64,000 bases of DNA. Source: an uncultured Kiritimatiellota bacterium. Its GTDB lineage: Bacteria; Verrucomicrobiota; Kiritimatiellia; RFP12; DVOR01. Position 1 is the stretch's first letter, and every line of letters starts with the position of its first letter. The notes under the pieces were generated by a model. The model was not told the DNA's origin. It made no database searches and saw only the letters and a program-made list of their open reading frames with translations. The stretch is taken from NCBI GenBank assembly GCA_944391055.1, contig CALXSF010000002.1, positions 124,001 to 188,000 on the forward strand, given 5' to 3'. Positions 1 to 7,838 of the stretch are shown here, piece by piece. The position numbers were made by a program, and so were the translations under genes.

Positions 1-1488
1 CGCCAAGGGCGGCGCGGCGGGCGGTTCGGCGAAGTCCTCGGGGTAGAAGGCGTCGGGGGCGTCGGCCACCCACTCCTCCTCGGGCGGCGGGGCCTCCTCG
101 GGGGCGGGGATGGGGGTCGGGCCGGCGGGCGGTTCCTGGCGGGCGCGGAACTCGGCGCGCCGGCGCTCGGCCTCCGCGGCGTCGGCGCGGAGGGTCTCGA
201 GGTCGCTGTTCAGGGTGGCGACGGGGAGGCGGAGGGCGTCGGCGGCGTCTTGGAGGAAGCGGGCGGTGAGGACGGGCTCGGGGCAGTCGAGCACGGTGGC
301 GACGGCGGCCTTGGCGATGCGCATGGTGGCGTCCATCGCGTCGGGGGCGGCCTCCCGCTCGCGGAGGCGGCGGACCAGGTAGGGCGCGGGGTCCTCGGCG
401 GCGTCGAGGCAGGCGCGGAAGGCCTCGGCGCCTTGGCCGCGCAGGAGGGAATCGGGGTCCTCGCCGGGGGGGAGGGAGACGATGCGCACGGGCATCCCCG
501 CGGCCAGGAAGAGGCCCATCGTGCGGAGGGCGGCCTTGACGCCCGCCCCGTCGCCGTCGAAGACGAGGTCGGCGGCGTCGGCGCAGCGGCGGAGGAGGGC
601 GACGTGGTCGGCGGTGAAGGCGGTGCCCTGCGAGGCGACGGCGGTGGGGAAGCCGCAGAGATGGCAGCGGATGACGTCGACCTGGCCTTCGCAGACGATG
701 GCGCGGCGGGGGGTGGCCTTGGCGATGTTGGGGCGCGCGAGGTGGTAGGCATAGAGCGTCTGGGCCTTCTTGAAGACGTCGGTCTCGGGGCTGTTGACAT
801 ACTTGCCGGTGTGCTTGGCCTCGCGCAGGAGGCGGCAGGAGAAGGCGATGACGCGGCCCTGCGGGTCGCAGATGGGGAAGGTGAGGCGGCCGTGGAAGCG
901 GTCGTAGTAGCCGTCGCCGGCGCGGCGGGGCGGGGCGAGGACGCCGGCGGCGACGAGTTCGTCCGGGGCGAAGCCGTGGCGCCGGGCCCACTCCAGGAGC
1001 GCGCCGCGGATCTCGGGCGCGTACCCGAGGCCGAAACGTTCGGCGGCCTCGCCCCAAAGGTCGCGGCTTTGCAGGTAGGCCCGGGCCTCCTGCGCGGCGG
1101 GGGTCTTCGCGAGGCAGCGTTGGTAGAAGGCCGCGAGCTCTTGGTTGATCTGGTAGAGGCGGGCGCGGAGCTTGGCCTGCGGGTCGTAACGGTCGGCGAT
1201 CGGCACGCCCGCGCGCTCGGCCAGTTTGCGCGCCGCGTCCAAAAAGGGCAGGCCCTCCATCTTCTGGACGAAGGTGATGGCGTCGCCGCCCTCGCCGCAG
1301 CCGAAGCATTTGTAGAACCCCTTGTCGGCGTTCACGACGAAGGAGGGGGTCTTCTCCTTGTGGAAGGGGCAGCAGGCCTTGGCGTTGGCGCCCATGCGGC
1401 GCAGGCTGACGCCATACTCCTCGATGAGGTCGGCCAGGTTGATGCGCGCCTTGATCTCCGCCAAGACGTTGGCGTCAATCCCGGGCAT
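1..1488 (-). CDS. dnaG: DNA primase DnaG (3' end beyond window)
   Basis: Makes RNA primers at the replication fork. Residues about 39-64 hold a CHC2 zinc finger (CCPFH, then CFGC 17 residues on). A TOPRIM core follows with the catalytic EGxxD as CEGQVDVIR, then a Pro/Glu-rich stretch where the window ends, so the helicase-binding C-terminus is not seen. The start is ATG at 1488, giving MPGIDANVLAEIKARIN, the usual DnaG opening. Its 5' end overlaps the end of cvpA by 14 bases, so it is probably translated from the cvpA transcript. Identification is firm. Confidence 0.96.
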   Translation of the reverse strand, partial: MPGIDANVLAEIKARINLADLIEEYGVSLRRMGANAKACCPFHKEKTPSFVVNADKGFYKCFGCGEGGDAITFVQKMEGLPFLDAARKLAERAGVPIADRYDPQAKLRARLYQINQELAAFYQRCLAKTPAAQEARAYLQSRDLWGEAAERFGLGYAPEIRGALLEWARRHGFAPDELVAAGVLAPPRRAGDGYYDRFHGRLTFPICDPQGRVIAFSCRLLREAKHTGKYVNSPETDVFKKAQTLYAYHLARPNIAKATPRRAIVCEGQVDVIRCHLCGFPTAVASQGTAFTADHVALLRRCADAADLVFDGDGAGVKAALRTMGLFLAAGMPVRIVSLPPGEDPDSLLRGQGAEAFRACLDAAEDPAPYLVRRLREREAAPDAMDATMRIAKAAVATVLDCPEPVLTARFLQDAADALRLPVATLNSDLETLRADAAEAERRRAEFRARQEPPAGPTPIPAPEEAPPPEEEWVADAPDAFYPEDFAEPPAAPPLA

Positions 1489-1978
1489 CGGCGTCCTCCG
1501 CGTCCGGGATGCCCGCGGCGGTCAGGCGATCGGCCCAGAAGCGGCCGGCCGCGGCGGCCACGGGGTTCTTGTCCCGGGCGTCGAGGAGGCCGGCCATGCG
1601 CTCGCGCGTCACCTCGGCGACGCCGGCGGCGACGCTGACGATGAGGATGGCCTTGGCCGCGCCGATGGCCGCGCCCAGGATGCCGTCGAAGGGCTGCGGC
1701 AGGATAAGCCGCACCATCCCCTTGACAAGCCGCGCCACGACGAAGAACGCCACGCCGCCGACCACCACGATGCCCAAGGCCGCGTAAAAAACCGCCGCGC
1801 CGGGCTCCACGCTCAGCCGCGCCACCGCCGCGTGCAACGGCGCGTAGCCGAACCACAGCACGCCGCCGCAGGCCACCAGCCCGACCAGCGGCGCCAATTC
1901 GCCGGAGAGGCCGCGCCAAGCGCCCCGCAGGACAAAAATGAGGGTGAAGACGGCGACGCCCGCGGTCAGCGTGTCCAT
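1475..1978 (-). CDS. cvpA: CvpA family inner-membrane protein
   Basis: 167-residue protein with four hydrophobic segments (about 1-20, 25-50, 60-90 and 100-125) and the CvpA-type pattern of glycines and arginines between them (RGAWRGLSGELAPLVG). CvpA proteins are linked to colicin V production, envelope stress and purF in other bacteria; the molecular role is unclear. It lies 13 bases after the radical SAM gene and overlaps dnaG, so it is the third gene of a four-gene operon. A GA-rich stretch upstream of the ATG may serve as ribosome binding site. Family is fairly certain; function is not. Confidence 0.8.
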   Translation of the reverse strand: MDTLTAGVAVFTLIFVLRGAWRGLSGELAPLVGLVACGGVLWFGYAPLHAAVARLSVEPGAAVFYAALGIVVVGGVAFFVVARLVKGMVRLILPQPFDGILGAAIGAAKAILIVSVAAGVAEVTRERMAGLLDARDKNPVAAAAGRFWADRLTAAGIPDAEDADARD

Positions 1979-1991
1979 GAAGCGGCCCCCC

Positions 1992-3179
1992 TCACAACGC
2001 TCCCGCGATCTCGTCGTCCGTCAGATAACAGGCGGGATCCTCGCCCCAGACCTCGCCGGTCGCCGCCTCGCCGCGCGCGCGGAAGTTGCCCCCGCAGAGC
2101 GGCAGGAAGCGGCACCCCCGGCAACGGCCCGTGACATGGAGCGGCTTCTCGCGCAGCTGCGCCAGGAGCGAGCCCGCCGGCGGGTCGCCCCAGATGGCGC
2201 CGAAGGGCTTGTCGCGCACGTTGCCAAGGGGTTTGTCGCGCCAGAACTGGTCGGGATAGACCGTGCCGTCCCACGAGACGCAGGAGAGGCCGTTGCCGCT
2301 GGAGTTGCCGCCGTTCATGCGCAGCAGGCTGAGGACGTCGCCGGCGCGGGGGTTGCCCTCGCGCACCATGCGCAGCCAGAGGTAAGGCGCGTCGGCGTGG
2401 TTGTCGACGGTGAGGACCTCGAGGGGGTGGCCGGCCTCGAAGGCGGCGCGGGTCTCGTCGATGATCGCGTCCACCGCCGCGCGGGTCTCGGCGTGCGTCA
2501 GGTCGTCCGCGCGGAGGTTCGCGCCGCGGCCCGAGTAGACAAGATGGTAAAGGCAGATGCGCGGGATGCGCTCCTCGCGCATGAGACGGAAGATGGCGGG
2601 GATCTCGCGGGCGTTGGCGTGGGTGAGGGTGACGCGCAGCCCCACCTTGACGCCCGCCTCGCGGCAGGCGCGGATGGCCGCCAGCGAACGGTCGTAGGCG
2701 CCGGGCACGCCGCGGAAGGCGTCGTGCGTCTCACGCACGCCGTCGATGCTGATGCCCACATAGCTGGCGCCGAGGGCCTTGACGCGGGCGGCGACCTCCG
2801 GGGTGATGAGCGTGCCGTTGGTGGAAAAGACCACGCGCAGCCCCCGTCCGCGGGCGTGGGCGGCCAGCTCCAGCAGGTCGGGGCGCATGAACGGCTCACC
2901 GCCGGAGAACAGCACCACCGGGCAGCCGAAGTCCGCGAAGCCGTCGATGGCCCGCAGGCACTCCGCGGTCGTCAGCTCACGCGCCGCGTCGGGCGTGCCG
3001 GCGGCGTAGCAATGCCTGCACCGCAGGTTGCAGCGCTGGGTGACGTTCCAGACGACGATGGGCTTCTTGTCCTTGGAGAACTGGAGCAGATGGCTCGGCA
3101 GCCGCGCGCTCATGCGGCCGTAACGCAACGGGTCCGAGGCCTCGGCCTGGCCCATGTAGAGCTTGGAAATCCCGATCAT
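1992..3179 (-). CDS. Radical SAM/SPASM protein, NirJ/AhbD-like
   Basis: 395 residues. The radical SAM cluster motif CxxxCxxC is at C50, C54 and C57 (RCNLRCRHCY), followed by SGGEP for SAM binding. A C-terminal SPASM region holds further cysteines (GLSCVSW, GRCRGCRFLPLCGGN, DPACYL). The order, and phrases such as VVWNVTQRCNL, HLVYSGRG and GNSSGNGLSC, match the NirJ/AhbD branch that trims side chains of heme d1 or Fe-coproporphyrin precursors. No other heme gene is visible here, so a peptide or other substrate remains possible. It starts 3 bases after the TPR lipoprotein stop, which implies coupling. Confidence 0.8.
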   Translation of the reverse strand: MIGISKLYMGQAEASDPLRYGRMSARLPSHLLQFSKDKKPIVVWNVTQRCNLRCRHCYAAGTPDAARELTTAECLRAIDGFADFGCPVVLFSGGEPFMRPDLLELAAHARGRGLRVVFSTNGTLITPEVAARVKALGASYVGISIDGVRETHDAFRGVPGAYDRSLAAIRACREAGVKVGLRVTLTHANAREIPAIFRLMREERIPRICLYHLVYSGRGANLRADDLTHAETRAAVDAIIDETRAAFEAGHPLEVLTVDNHADAPYLWLRMVREGNPRAGDVLSLLRMNGGNSSGNGLSCVSWDGTVYPDQFWRDKPLGNVRDKPFGAIWGDPPAGSLLAQLREKPLHVTGRCRGCRFLPLCGGNFRARGEAATGEVWGEDPACYLTDDEIAGAL

Positions 3180-3182
3180 GGC

Positions 3183-4331
3183 TCACTCCCTCGGCAGGCT
3201 CTGCACCCATTTGCGGTAAGACTCCGGCGCCTTGGGGTCCAACGCCAGGTAATACTCGCCCCAGACCCGCGCGTCGGCCAGCTTCCGCTGCGCCGTGAGG
3301 ATGCGCATCATCAGGTCGGCGATGAAGCGGTTGCGCGGCTGGACCACCAGGAGCGGGCGCAGATAATCCGCCGCGTCCCCGTACCGCTTGGCCTCGTAGG
3401 CCAGCTGCGCCGCCTCCGCGCGGGCGTCCGCCGAGGCCGGGCGCAGGGCGAGCGCCGCGTCGTAGGCCTTGAGCGCGGCCTCGCGGTGGCCGTTGCGCGC
3501 GCAGGAACGCCCCAGCGCCAAGGCCGCCCCGAAGTCCGAGGGGTCGGCCTCCGCGGCCTTCCGGGCGTAGGTCTCCGCGCTCCGCCAACGCTTCTTCGCC
3601 ATCGCCTCCTGGGCCAGACGCAGCTGCTCCGCGCAGGCCGCCGCGTCGCCCGCGCTCGGCGGCACCTGCCGCAGACGCGCCAGGTTGGCCTCCAGCCGCG
3701 TCACCCAGTCCTTGGCCGTCCGCTGCTCGCGCCCGCCCTTCGGCAGCAGACGCTCCGCCTGGCGGAAATAATCCAGCGCCGCCTGCCTGAGGCGCAGCGG
3801 CTCGCGCACGCACAGGCTCCCCAGGTTGTAGAGCGTCGCGGCGTCCGTCGGCGTCTCGTTCGCCGCCGCCAAGAGCAAGGCCAGCGCGCCGTCCGCGCGC
3901 CCCTGATCCGCGTAAAGCCGGGCCAGGCGCGAACGCGCCCGCCCGCGCACCCCGGCGTCCTGCGCGTCCGTCAGGCCGCGATAGATGCGCGCCGCGCCGG
4001 CCGCGTCCTTCTCCTCCTCCGCCACCATGCCCAGCAGCTCGCGCGCCGTCTCCGCCAGCGGCCCCGCGTTCTGGAGGGCCAGCGCCTTCTCCGCGCAACG
4101 CTTCGCGTAGGCCGTGTCCTGCGCGCCGAGCGCCGCCAAGGCCAGGTTCGCGTAGGTCGTCGCGTCCTCCCCGTCCACGGCCAACAAACGCTCATAGGCC
4201 GCGATGGCCTTGGCGTAATCGCCCGCGGCGTAAGCCTCCTCGGCCCGCACCGACAACCGCTCCGGCGTTTCCGGCGCGCACCCCGCCGCCAACGCCGCCA
4301 TGAAGATCGAAAGCCACACGTACCTGCTCAT
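3183..4331 (-). CDS. TPR-repeat lipoprotein
   Basis: 382 residues, exported lipoprotein. It has a short signal peptide with lipobox LAAGC (C18), then tandem tetratricopeptide repeats over most of its length (AEEAYAAGDYAKAIAAYERLL and similar). The start at 4331 is chosen for the AAGGAG ribosome site five bases upstream and because it begins the signal peptide; an in-frame start 25 codons earlier would bury the signal. TPRs bind partner proteins, so it may scaffold the radical SAM enzyme encoded 3 bases downstream or have an unrelated envelope role. First gene of the operon ending in dnaG. Confidence 0.85.
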   Translation of the reverse strand: MSRYVWLSIFMAALAAGCAPETPERLSVRAEEAYAAGDYAKAIAAYERLLAVDGEDATTYANLALAALGAQDTAYAKRCAEKALALQNAGPLAETARELLGMVAEEEKDAAGAARIYRGLTDAQDAGVRGRARSRLARLYADQGRADGALALLLAAANETPTDAATLYNLGSLCVREPLRLRQAALDYFRQAERLLPKGGREQRTAKDWVTRLEANLARLRQVPPSAGDAAACAEQLRLAQEAMAKKRWRSAETYARKAAEADPSDFGAALALGRSCARNGHREAALKAYDAALALRPASADARAEAAQLAYEAKRYGDAADYLRPLLVVQPRNRFIADLMMRILTAQRKLADARVWGEYYLALDPKAPESYRKWVQSLPRE

Positions 4332-4356
4332 GAAGACTCCTTGCTCGTGTTTGGGC

Positions 4357-4365
4357 AGTATAGCA
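4357..4365 (-). promoter_or_regulatory. Extended -10 promoter of the TPR lipoprotein operon
   Basis: Minus-strand TGC directly followed by TATACT. Transcription would start near 4350, about 20 bases before the start codon. No clear -35 box. The same element precedes valS, hsdM and the LysM gene in this window. Confidence 0.65.
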
Positions 4366-4419
4366 AACTTCACCCCGTCGGGCGGACGGGGGCGCGCCGC
4401 CTCCATCCGGCCCGCCAGA

Positions 4420-4460
4420 AACGTGTTTGCGGGCCGTCATCCTCGGCCGTCGCCACGGCG
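4420..4460 (+). repeat. Dispersed intergenic repeat, copy A
   Basis: Carries the core AACGTGTTTGCGGGCC shared with copies near 7345, 44640 and 51915. Similarity fades in the second half (CATCCTCGGCCGTCGCCACGG). It lies between the 5' end of the TPR operon and the valS terminator. Confidence 0.6.
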
Positions 4461-4468
4461 GCTCCGGA

Positions 4469-4512
4469 AAAAGCGGCGCGCCCGCACGATGCCGTGCGGG
4501 CGCGCCGCTTTT
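4469..4512. terminator. Intrinsic terminator after valS
   Basis: Perfect 20-bp inverted repeat (4469-4488 and 4493-4512) around a 4-base loop, with A4 at one end and T4 at the other, so it can work in both directions. It sits 12 bases beyond the valS stop. Confidence 0.9.
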
Positions 4513-4524
4513 CCCGCGGGGCGG

Positions 4525-7200
4525 TCAGAGGGCGGCGCGGCGGGCTTGGAGCGCGGCGATCTGGGCCTCCAGCTCGGCCTTGCGGTCGCGCTGGTTCTGG
4601 ATGATGGGCGCGGGCGCCTTGGAGACGAAGGCCTGGTTGCCGAGCTTGGCGTTGACGCCGTTGAGGAAGCCTTGGAGCTTGGCGATCTCCTTGTCCAGCT
4701 TCTCGGCCTCGGCCTGGGTGTCGACGAGCCCATCGAGCGGCAGGTAGACCATGCCGGCCTTGAGGAGCTTGGAGGGCATGGGGGCGGTCGGGGTGTCGGC
4801 GATGAGGGTGAGGCTTTCGGCGCGGACGGCGGTCTGGATGGAGGGCAGGTCGCGGGTGAGGCGGTCGCGGAGGGCGTCGGAGGCCGGGTGGAGGAGCGGC
4901 CTGACGGTCGCGGCGGGGGGCACGCCGGCCTCGGCGCGGAGGGCGCGGATGCCGGTGATGAGGTCGTGCTTGGCCTCGACGTAGGCGAGCGCCTCGTCGG
5001 TGAGGCCCCAGGCGGCGATCTGGGCGTCGGCGTAACCGGTGGGGTAGGGCGCGCGCATGATGGTCGCGTCCGCGGCGCAGTAGCCGAGCTGGTGCCAGAT
5101 CTCCTCCGTGACGAAGGGCATGTAGGGGTGGAGGAGGCGCAGGATTTTGCCGTAGACGTCCGCGAGGATGGCCATCACTTGGCGGCGGCGCGCCTCGTCG
5201 GGGGCGTTGAGGTCGGCCTTGGCGTATTCGAGGTACCAGTCGCAGAAGTCGGCCCAGGCGAAGTCGTAGACGGCGAGGGCGCCGTCCTGGACGCGGTATT
5301 TGGCGAGCGCGGCGTTGAGCGCGGCGCAGGTGTGGTGGGCCTTGAGGAGGAGGTGGCGGTCGTCGTCGCGCAGGAGCGCGGGGTCGAGGGCCGGCGGACG
5401 GTCGGCGTGGTCGGCGAAGGCGAAGCCTGGGAGCTTCTCGGCGTTCATCTGCAGGAAGCGCGCGGCGTTCCAGAGCTTGGTGCCGAAGTTGCGGCCGATC
5501 TCGAACTTGCCCATGTCCACCTTCGTGTCGGTCTCCATCGAGGTGATGAGGGCGAGGGAGAAGCGGAGGGCGTCGGCGGAGTAGCGGTCGATGATCTCCA
5601 GCGGGTCAAGGGAGTTGCCGAGGCTCTTGGACATCTTGCGGCCCTGGGCGTCGCGCACGATGCCGTGGAGGATGACGTTCCGGAAGGGCGCCTTGCCCAT
5701 GAAGTGGTAGCCGGCCATGATCATGCGCGCCACCCAGAAGAAGAGGATGTCGGCGCCGGTGATGAGGTCGTTCGTCGGGTAATAGAAGGCCAGATCCTCG
5801 GTCCGCTTGGGCCAGCCCAGCGTCGAGAACGGCCAGAGCCACGAGGAGAACCACGTGTCCAGCACGTCCGGATCCTGCGTGAGGTCGGCCGCGCCGCACT
5901 TCGGGCAACGGTCGGGCTTGGCGGGGGCGGCCCATTCGTGGCCGCACGCCCCGCAGGTGTAGACGGGGATGCGGTGGCCCCACCAGATTTGGCGGCTGAT
6001 GCACCAATCGCGGATGTTCTCCATCCAGTTGAAATAGACGCTCTCCCAGCGTTTGGGCTGGATGGCGATCTCGCCCTTGCGCACCGCCTCGATGGCCGGC
6101 TCGGCGAGGGGCCTCATCCGCACGAACCATTGCTTCGACAGGCGGCTGTCCACCACCGTGTGGCAACGGTAGCAGTGGCCGACCTGGTTCTGGTAGTCCT
6201 CGACCTTGACGAGGTAGCCGCCCTTCTCAAGGTCTTTCACGATGGCCTCGCGGCACGCGAAGCGATCCATCCCCTCGTAACCCGAGCGGGCGTTCATCGT
6301 GCCGTCGTCGTTCATCACGTCCACCTGCGGCAGGTTGTGCCGCTGCCCCACCGCGAAGTCGTTCGCGTCGTGCGCCGGGGTGATCTTCACCACGCCCGTG
6401 CCGAAATCCTTCTCCACGTAATCGTCGAAGACCACCGGGATCTCCCGGTTCGCCAGCGGCAGGAGCACCTTCTTCCCCCGCAGATGCGCGTAACGCCCGT
6501 CCGAGGGGTTGACCGCCACCGCCGTGTCGCCGGGGAGCGTCTCCGGGCGCGTCGTCGCCACCGTGACGAACTCCCCCTCGCTCCCCACCACCGGGTAGCG
6601 CACATACCACAGATGGCCGGCGTTGGGCTCGTGCTCCACCTCGTCGTCGGCCAAGGCCGTGCCGCACCGCGGGCACCAGTTCACGATGTAGTTGCCGCGG
6701 TAGATCAGCCCCTCGTCGTAGAGGTCGCAGAAGACCTTGGCGACGGCCGTCGAGAGCCCCTCGTCCATCGTGAAGCGCTCGCGCCGCCAGTCCGTGGAGT
6801 TGCCGAGCATCCGTTGCTGGTGGACGATTGTGCCGCCGTACTGCCGCTTCCACTCCCACACGCGGTCGATGAACGCCTCGCGCCCCAGATCCTGCCGCCG
6901 CTTCCCCTCCTTGCGCAGGGCCTTTTCCACCACGTTCTGCGTGGCGATGCCCGCGTGGTCGGTGCCCGGCACCCAGCAGACGTTGTCGCCGCACATCCGG
7001 TGCCAGCGCACCAGCACGTCCTGGATGGTCTGGTTCAGTGCGTGGCCCATGTGGAGGATGCCCGTGACGTTCGGCGGCGGGATCACCACTGTGTACGGCC
7101 TGCCCCCGCGCGAGGGCTCGTCGTGGAAGCAGCCGTTCCGCTCCCACCACGGATACCACTTCGCCTCAACCGCCTTCGGATCGTAATGTCTGTCCATCAT
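4525..7200 (-). CDS. valS: Valyl-tRNA synthetase
   Basis: 891 residues, normal for the family. Charges tRNA-Val in the cytoplasm. The class I signature HIGH appears as HMGH (residues 50-53) in PPPNVTGILHMGH, and KMSKS is intact near 521-526 (GRKMSKSLGNS). Between them are the editing domain and two Cys-rich knuckles (CPRCG; CGACG...CPKCG). The C-terminus is a coiled-coil tRNA-binding arm (AEKLDKEIAKLQGFLNG). The start at 7200 is preferred because AAGGA lies seven bases upstream; a second ATG follows immediately. Single-gene unit with its own extended -10 promoter and strong terminator. Confidence 0.97.
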   Translation of the reverse strand: MMDRHYDPKAVEAKWYPWWERNGCFHDEPSRGGRPYTVVIPPPNVTGILHMGHALNQTIQDVLVRWHRMCGDNVCWVPGTDHAGIATQNVVEKALRKEGKRRQDLGREAFIDRVWEWKRQYGGTIVHQQRMLGNSTDWRRERFTMDEGLSTAVAKVFCDLYDEGLIYRGNYIVNWCPRCGTALADDEVEHEPNAGHLWYVRYPVVGSEGEFVTVATTRPETLPGDTAVAVNPSDGRYAHLRGKKVLLPLANREIPVVFDDYVEKDFGTGVVKITPAHDANDFAVGQRHNLPQVDVMNDDGTMNARSGYEGMDRFACREAIVKDLEKGGYLVKVEDYQNQVGHCYRCHTVVDSRLSKQWFVRMRPLAEPAIEAVRKGEIAIQPKRWESVYFNWMENIRDWCISRQIWWGHRIPVYTCGACGHEWAAPAKPDRCPKCGAADLTQDPDVLDTWFSSWLWPFSTLGWPKRTEDLAFYYPTNDLITGADILFFWVARMIMAGYHFMGKAPFRNVILHGIVRDAQGRKMSKSLGNSLDPLEIIDRYSADALRFSLALITSMETDTKVDMGKFEIGRNFGTKLWNAARFLQMNAEKLPGFAFADHADRPPALDPALLRDDDRHLLLKAHHTCAALNAALAKYRVQDGALAVYDFAWADFCDWYLEYAKADLNAPDEARRRQVMAILADVYGKILRLLHPYMPFVTEEIWHQLGYCAADATIMRAPYPTGYADAQIAAWGLTDEALAYVEAKHDLITGIRALRAEAGVPPAATVRPLLHPASDALRDRLTRDLPSIQTAVRAESLTLIADTPTAPMPSKLLKAGMVYLPLDGLVDTQAEAEKLDKEIAKLQGFLNGVNAKLGNQAFVSKAPAPIIQNQRDRKAELEAQIAALQARRAAL

Positions 7201-7228
7201 CGCAAAGTCCTTGTGAAAAACGCGCGTT

Positions 7229-7237
7229 AGTATAGCA
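7229..7237 (-). promoter_or_regulatory. Extended -10 promoter of valS
   Basis: Minus-strand TGC plus TATACT, about 28 bases before the valS start codon. No recognisable -35 hexamer 17 bases upstream. Confidence 0.7.
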
Positions 7238-7286
7238 CAACGGGCGTTCGGCGGGGCCGGCGGCGCGGCGGCGTCGGGGGTGGATC

Positions 7287-7345
7287 GCGGCGCGGTCGGC
7301 CCCGAGGTACGGCGCGATCCGAGAAACGAGGCCCGCAAACACGTT
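7287..7345 (-). repeat. Dispersed intergenic repeat, copy B
   Basis: Read on the minus strand it has the core AACGTGTTTGCGGGCC, then CTCGTTTCTCGGATCG, then a CCTCGGGGCCGA block. The same order occurs in copies C, D and E. It lies upstream of the valS promoter. Confidence 0.65.
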
Positions 7346-7369
7346 GTGGGGTGGGCTGGGCATGAACGG

Positions 7370-7397
7370 AAAAGCCCCGGCCGTTCTTGGCCGGGGC
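7370..7397 (-). terminator. Intrinsic terminator of the 26-residue peptide gene
   Basis: Minus strand: 9-bp stem GCCCCGGCC / GGCCGGGGC with a 6-base loop, followed directly by TTTT. It begins 18 bases after the stop codon of the small gene. Confidence 0.8.
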
Positions 7398-7415
7398 CGC
7401 TTGGCGCCGCCGCAC

Positions 7416-7496
7416 TCACCGGGTGCGTCGGCGGAGCGTCAGGCAGGCCAACCCCGCGCAACAGACGGCCAACGCCGCGATGAGCGTTCGTTCCAT
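7416..7496 (-). CDS. 26-residue hydrophobic membrane peptide
   Basis: Small reading frame supported by its surroundings. AGGAG lies five bases before the ATG, a stop comes after 26 codons, and a clean intrinsic terminator follows. The peptide begins MERTLIAALAVCCAGLACL and ends in RRRTR: one membrane helix with a basic tail on the likely cytoplasmic side, and three cysteines within the helix. No family is recognised. A small membrane regulator, a toxin of a type I toxin-antitoxin pair, or a chance frame are all possible; the ribosome site and terminator argue against chance. Confidence 0.55.
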   Translation of the reverse strand: MERTLIAALAVCCAGLACLTLRRRTR

Positions 7497-7611
7497 TCAG
7501 GCTCCTTTTGGTCAGGTTGTTTTCCGTCGGGGCCGTTCGACACGCGCCAAATCTTCCCCGACTGTCTTCTATTTTACCCCTCCCCCGTTACGGAAAGCAC
7601 GCATTTTCGCA

Positions 7612-7653
7612 GGGACGATTCTGCTGTCCTGTGGGACAATTCTGCTGTACTGG
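7612..7653 (+). repeat. Tandem 21-bp repeat upstream of pheS
   Basis: Two adjoining units, each starting GGGAC(G/A)ATTCTGCTGT, with only a few mismatches. The period equals two helical turns, as expected for paired protein-binding sites. The rest of the 7497-7797 gap shows no gene; it also holds a short AT-rich patch near 7568-7580. Confidence 0.5.
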
Positions 7654-7797
7654 GCCGAACCTCGGGAAGTGCGGCGCGTGCATGGGTGGTCGGGGTGGGC
7701 TGGGGGCCGCCCCCCTCCCGAGGGCCGCGCGTGGGCGTTGCGGAGGGGGCCGACCGTCGCGCGGGTTGGCCGGGCAAGCGCGTCGTCGCGCGCGATA

Positions 7798-7806
7798 TGC
7801 TAGAAT
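7798..7806 (+). promoter_or_regulatory. Extended -10 promoter of pheS
   Basis: TGC followed by TAGAAT, about 33 bases before the pheS start codon; identical to the element before eboB at 59816. Confidence 0.6.
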
Positions 7807-7838
7807 AAGCGCGGTTTTCTTTCGAGGACACAGCCATC

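Noticed and set aside
7166..7363. Small frames running through the dispersed repeat (peptide NVFAGLV...)
   Set aside because: Similar peptides appear wherever the repeat occurs, so they are translations of the repeat, not genes.
7666..7838. Phe-rich leader peptide ahead of pheS, as in E. coli pheM
   Set aside because: No short frame with a run of Phe codons is present in this stretch.
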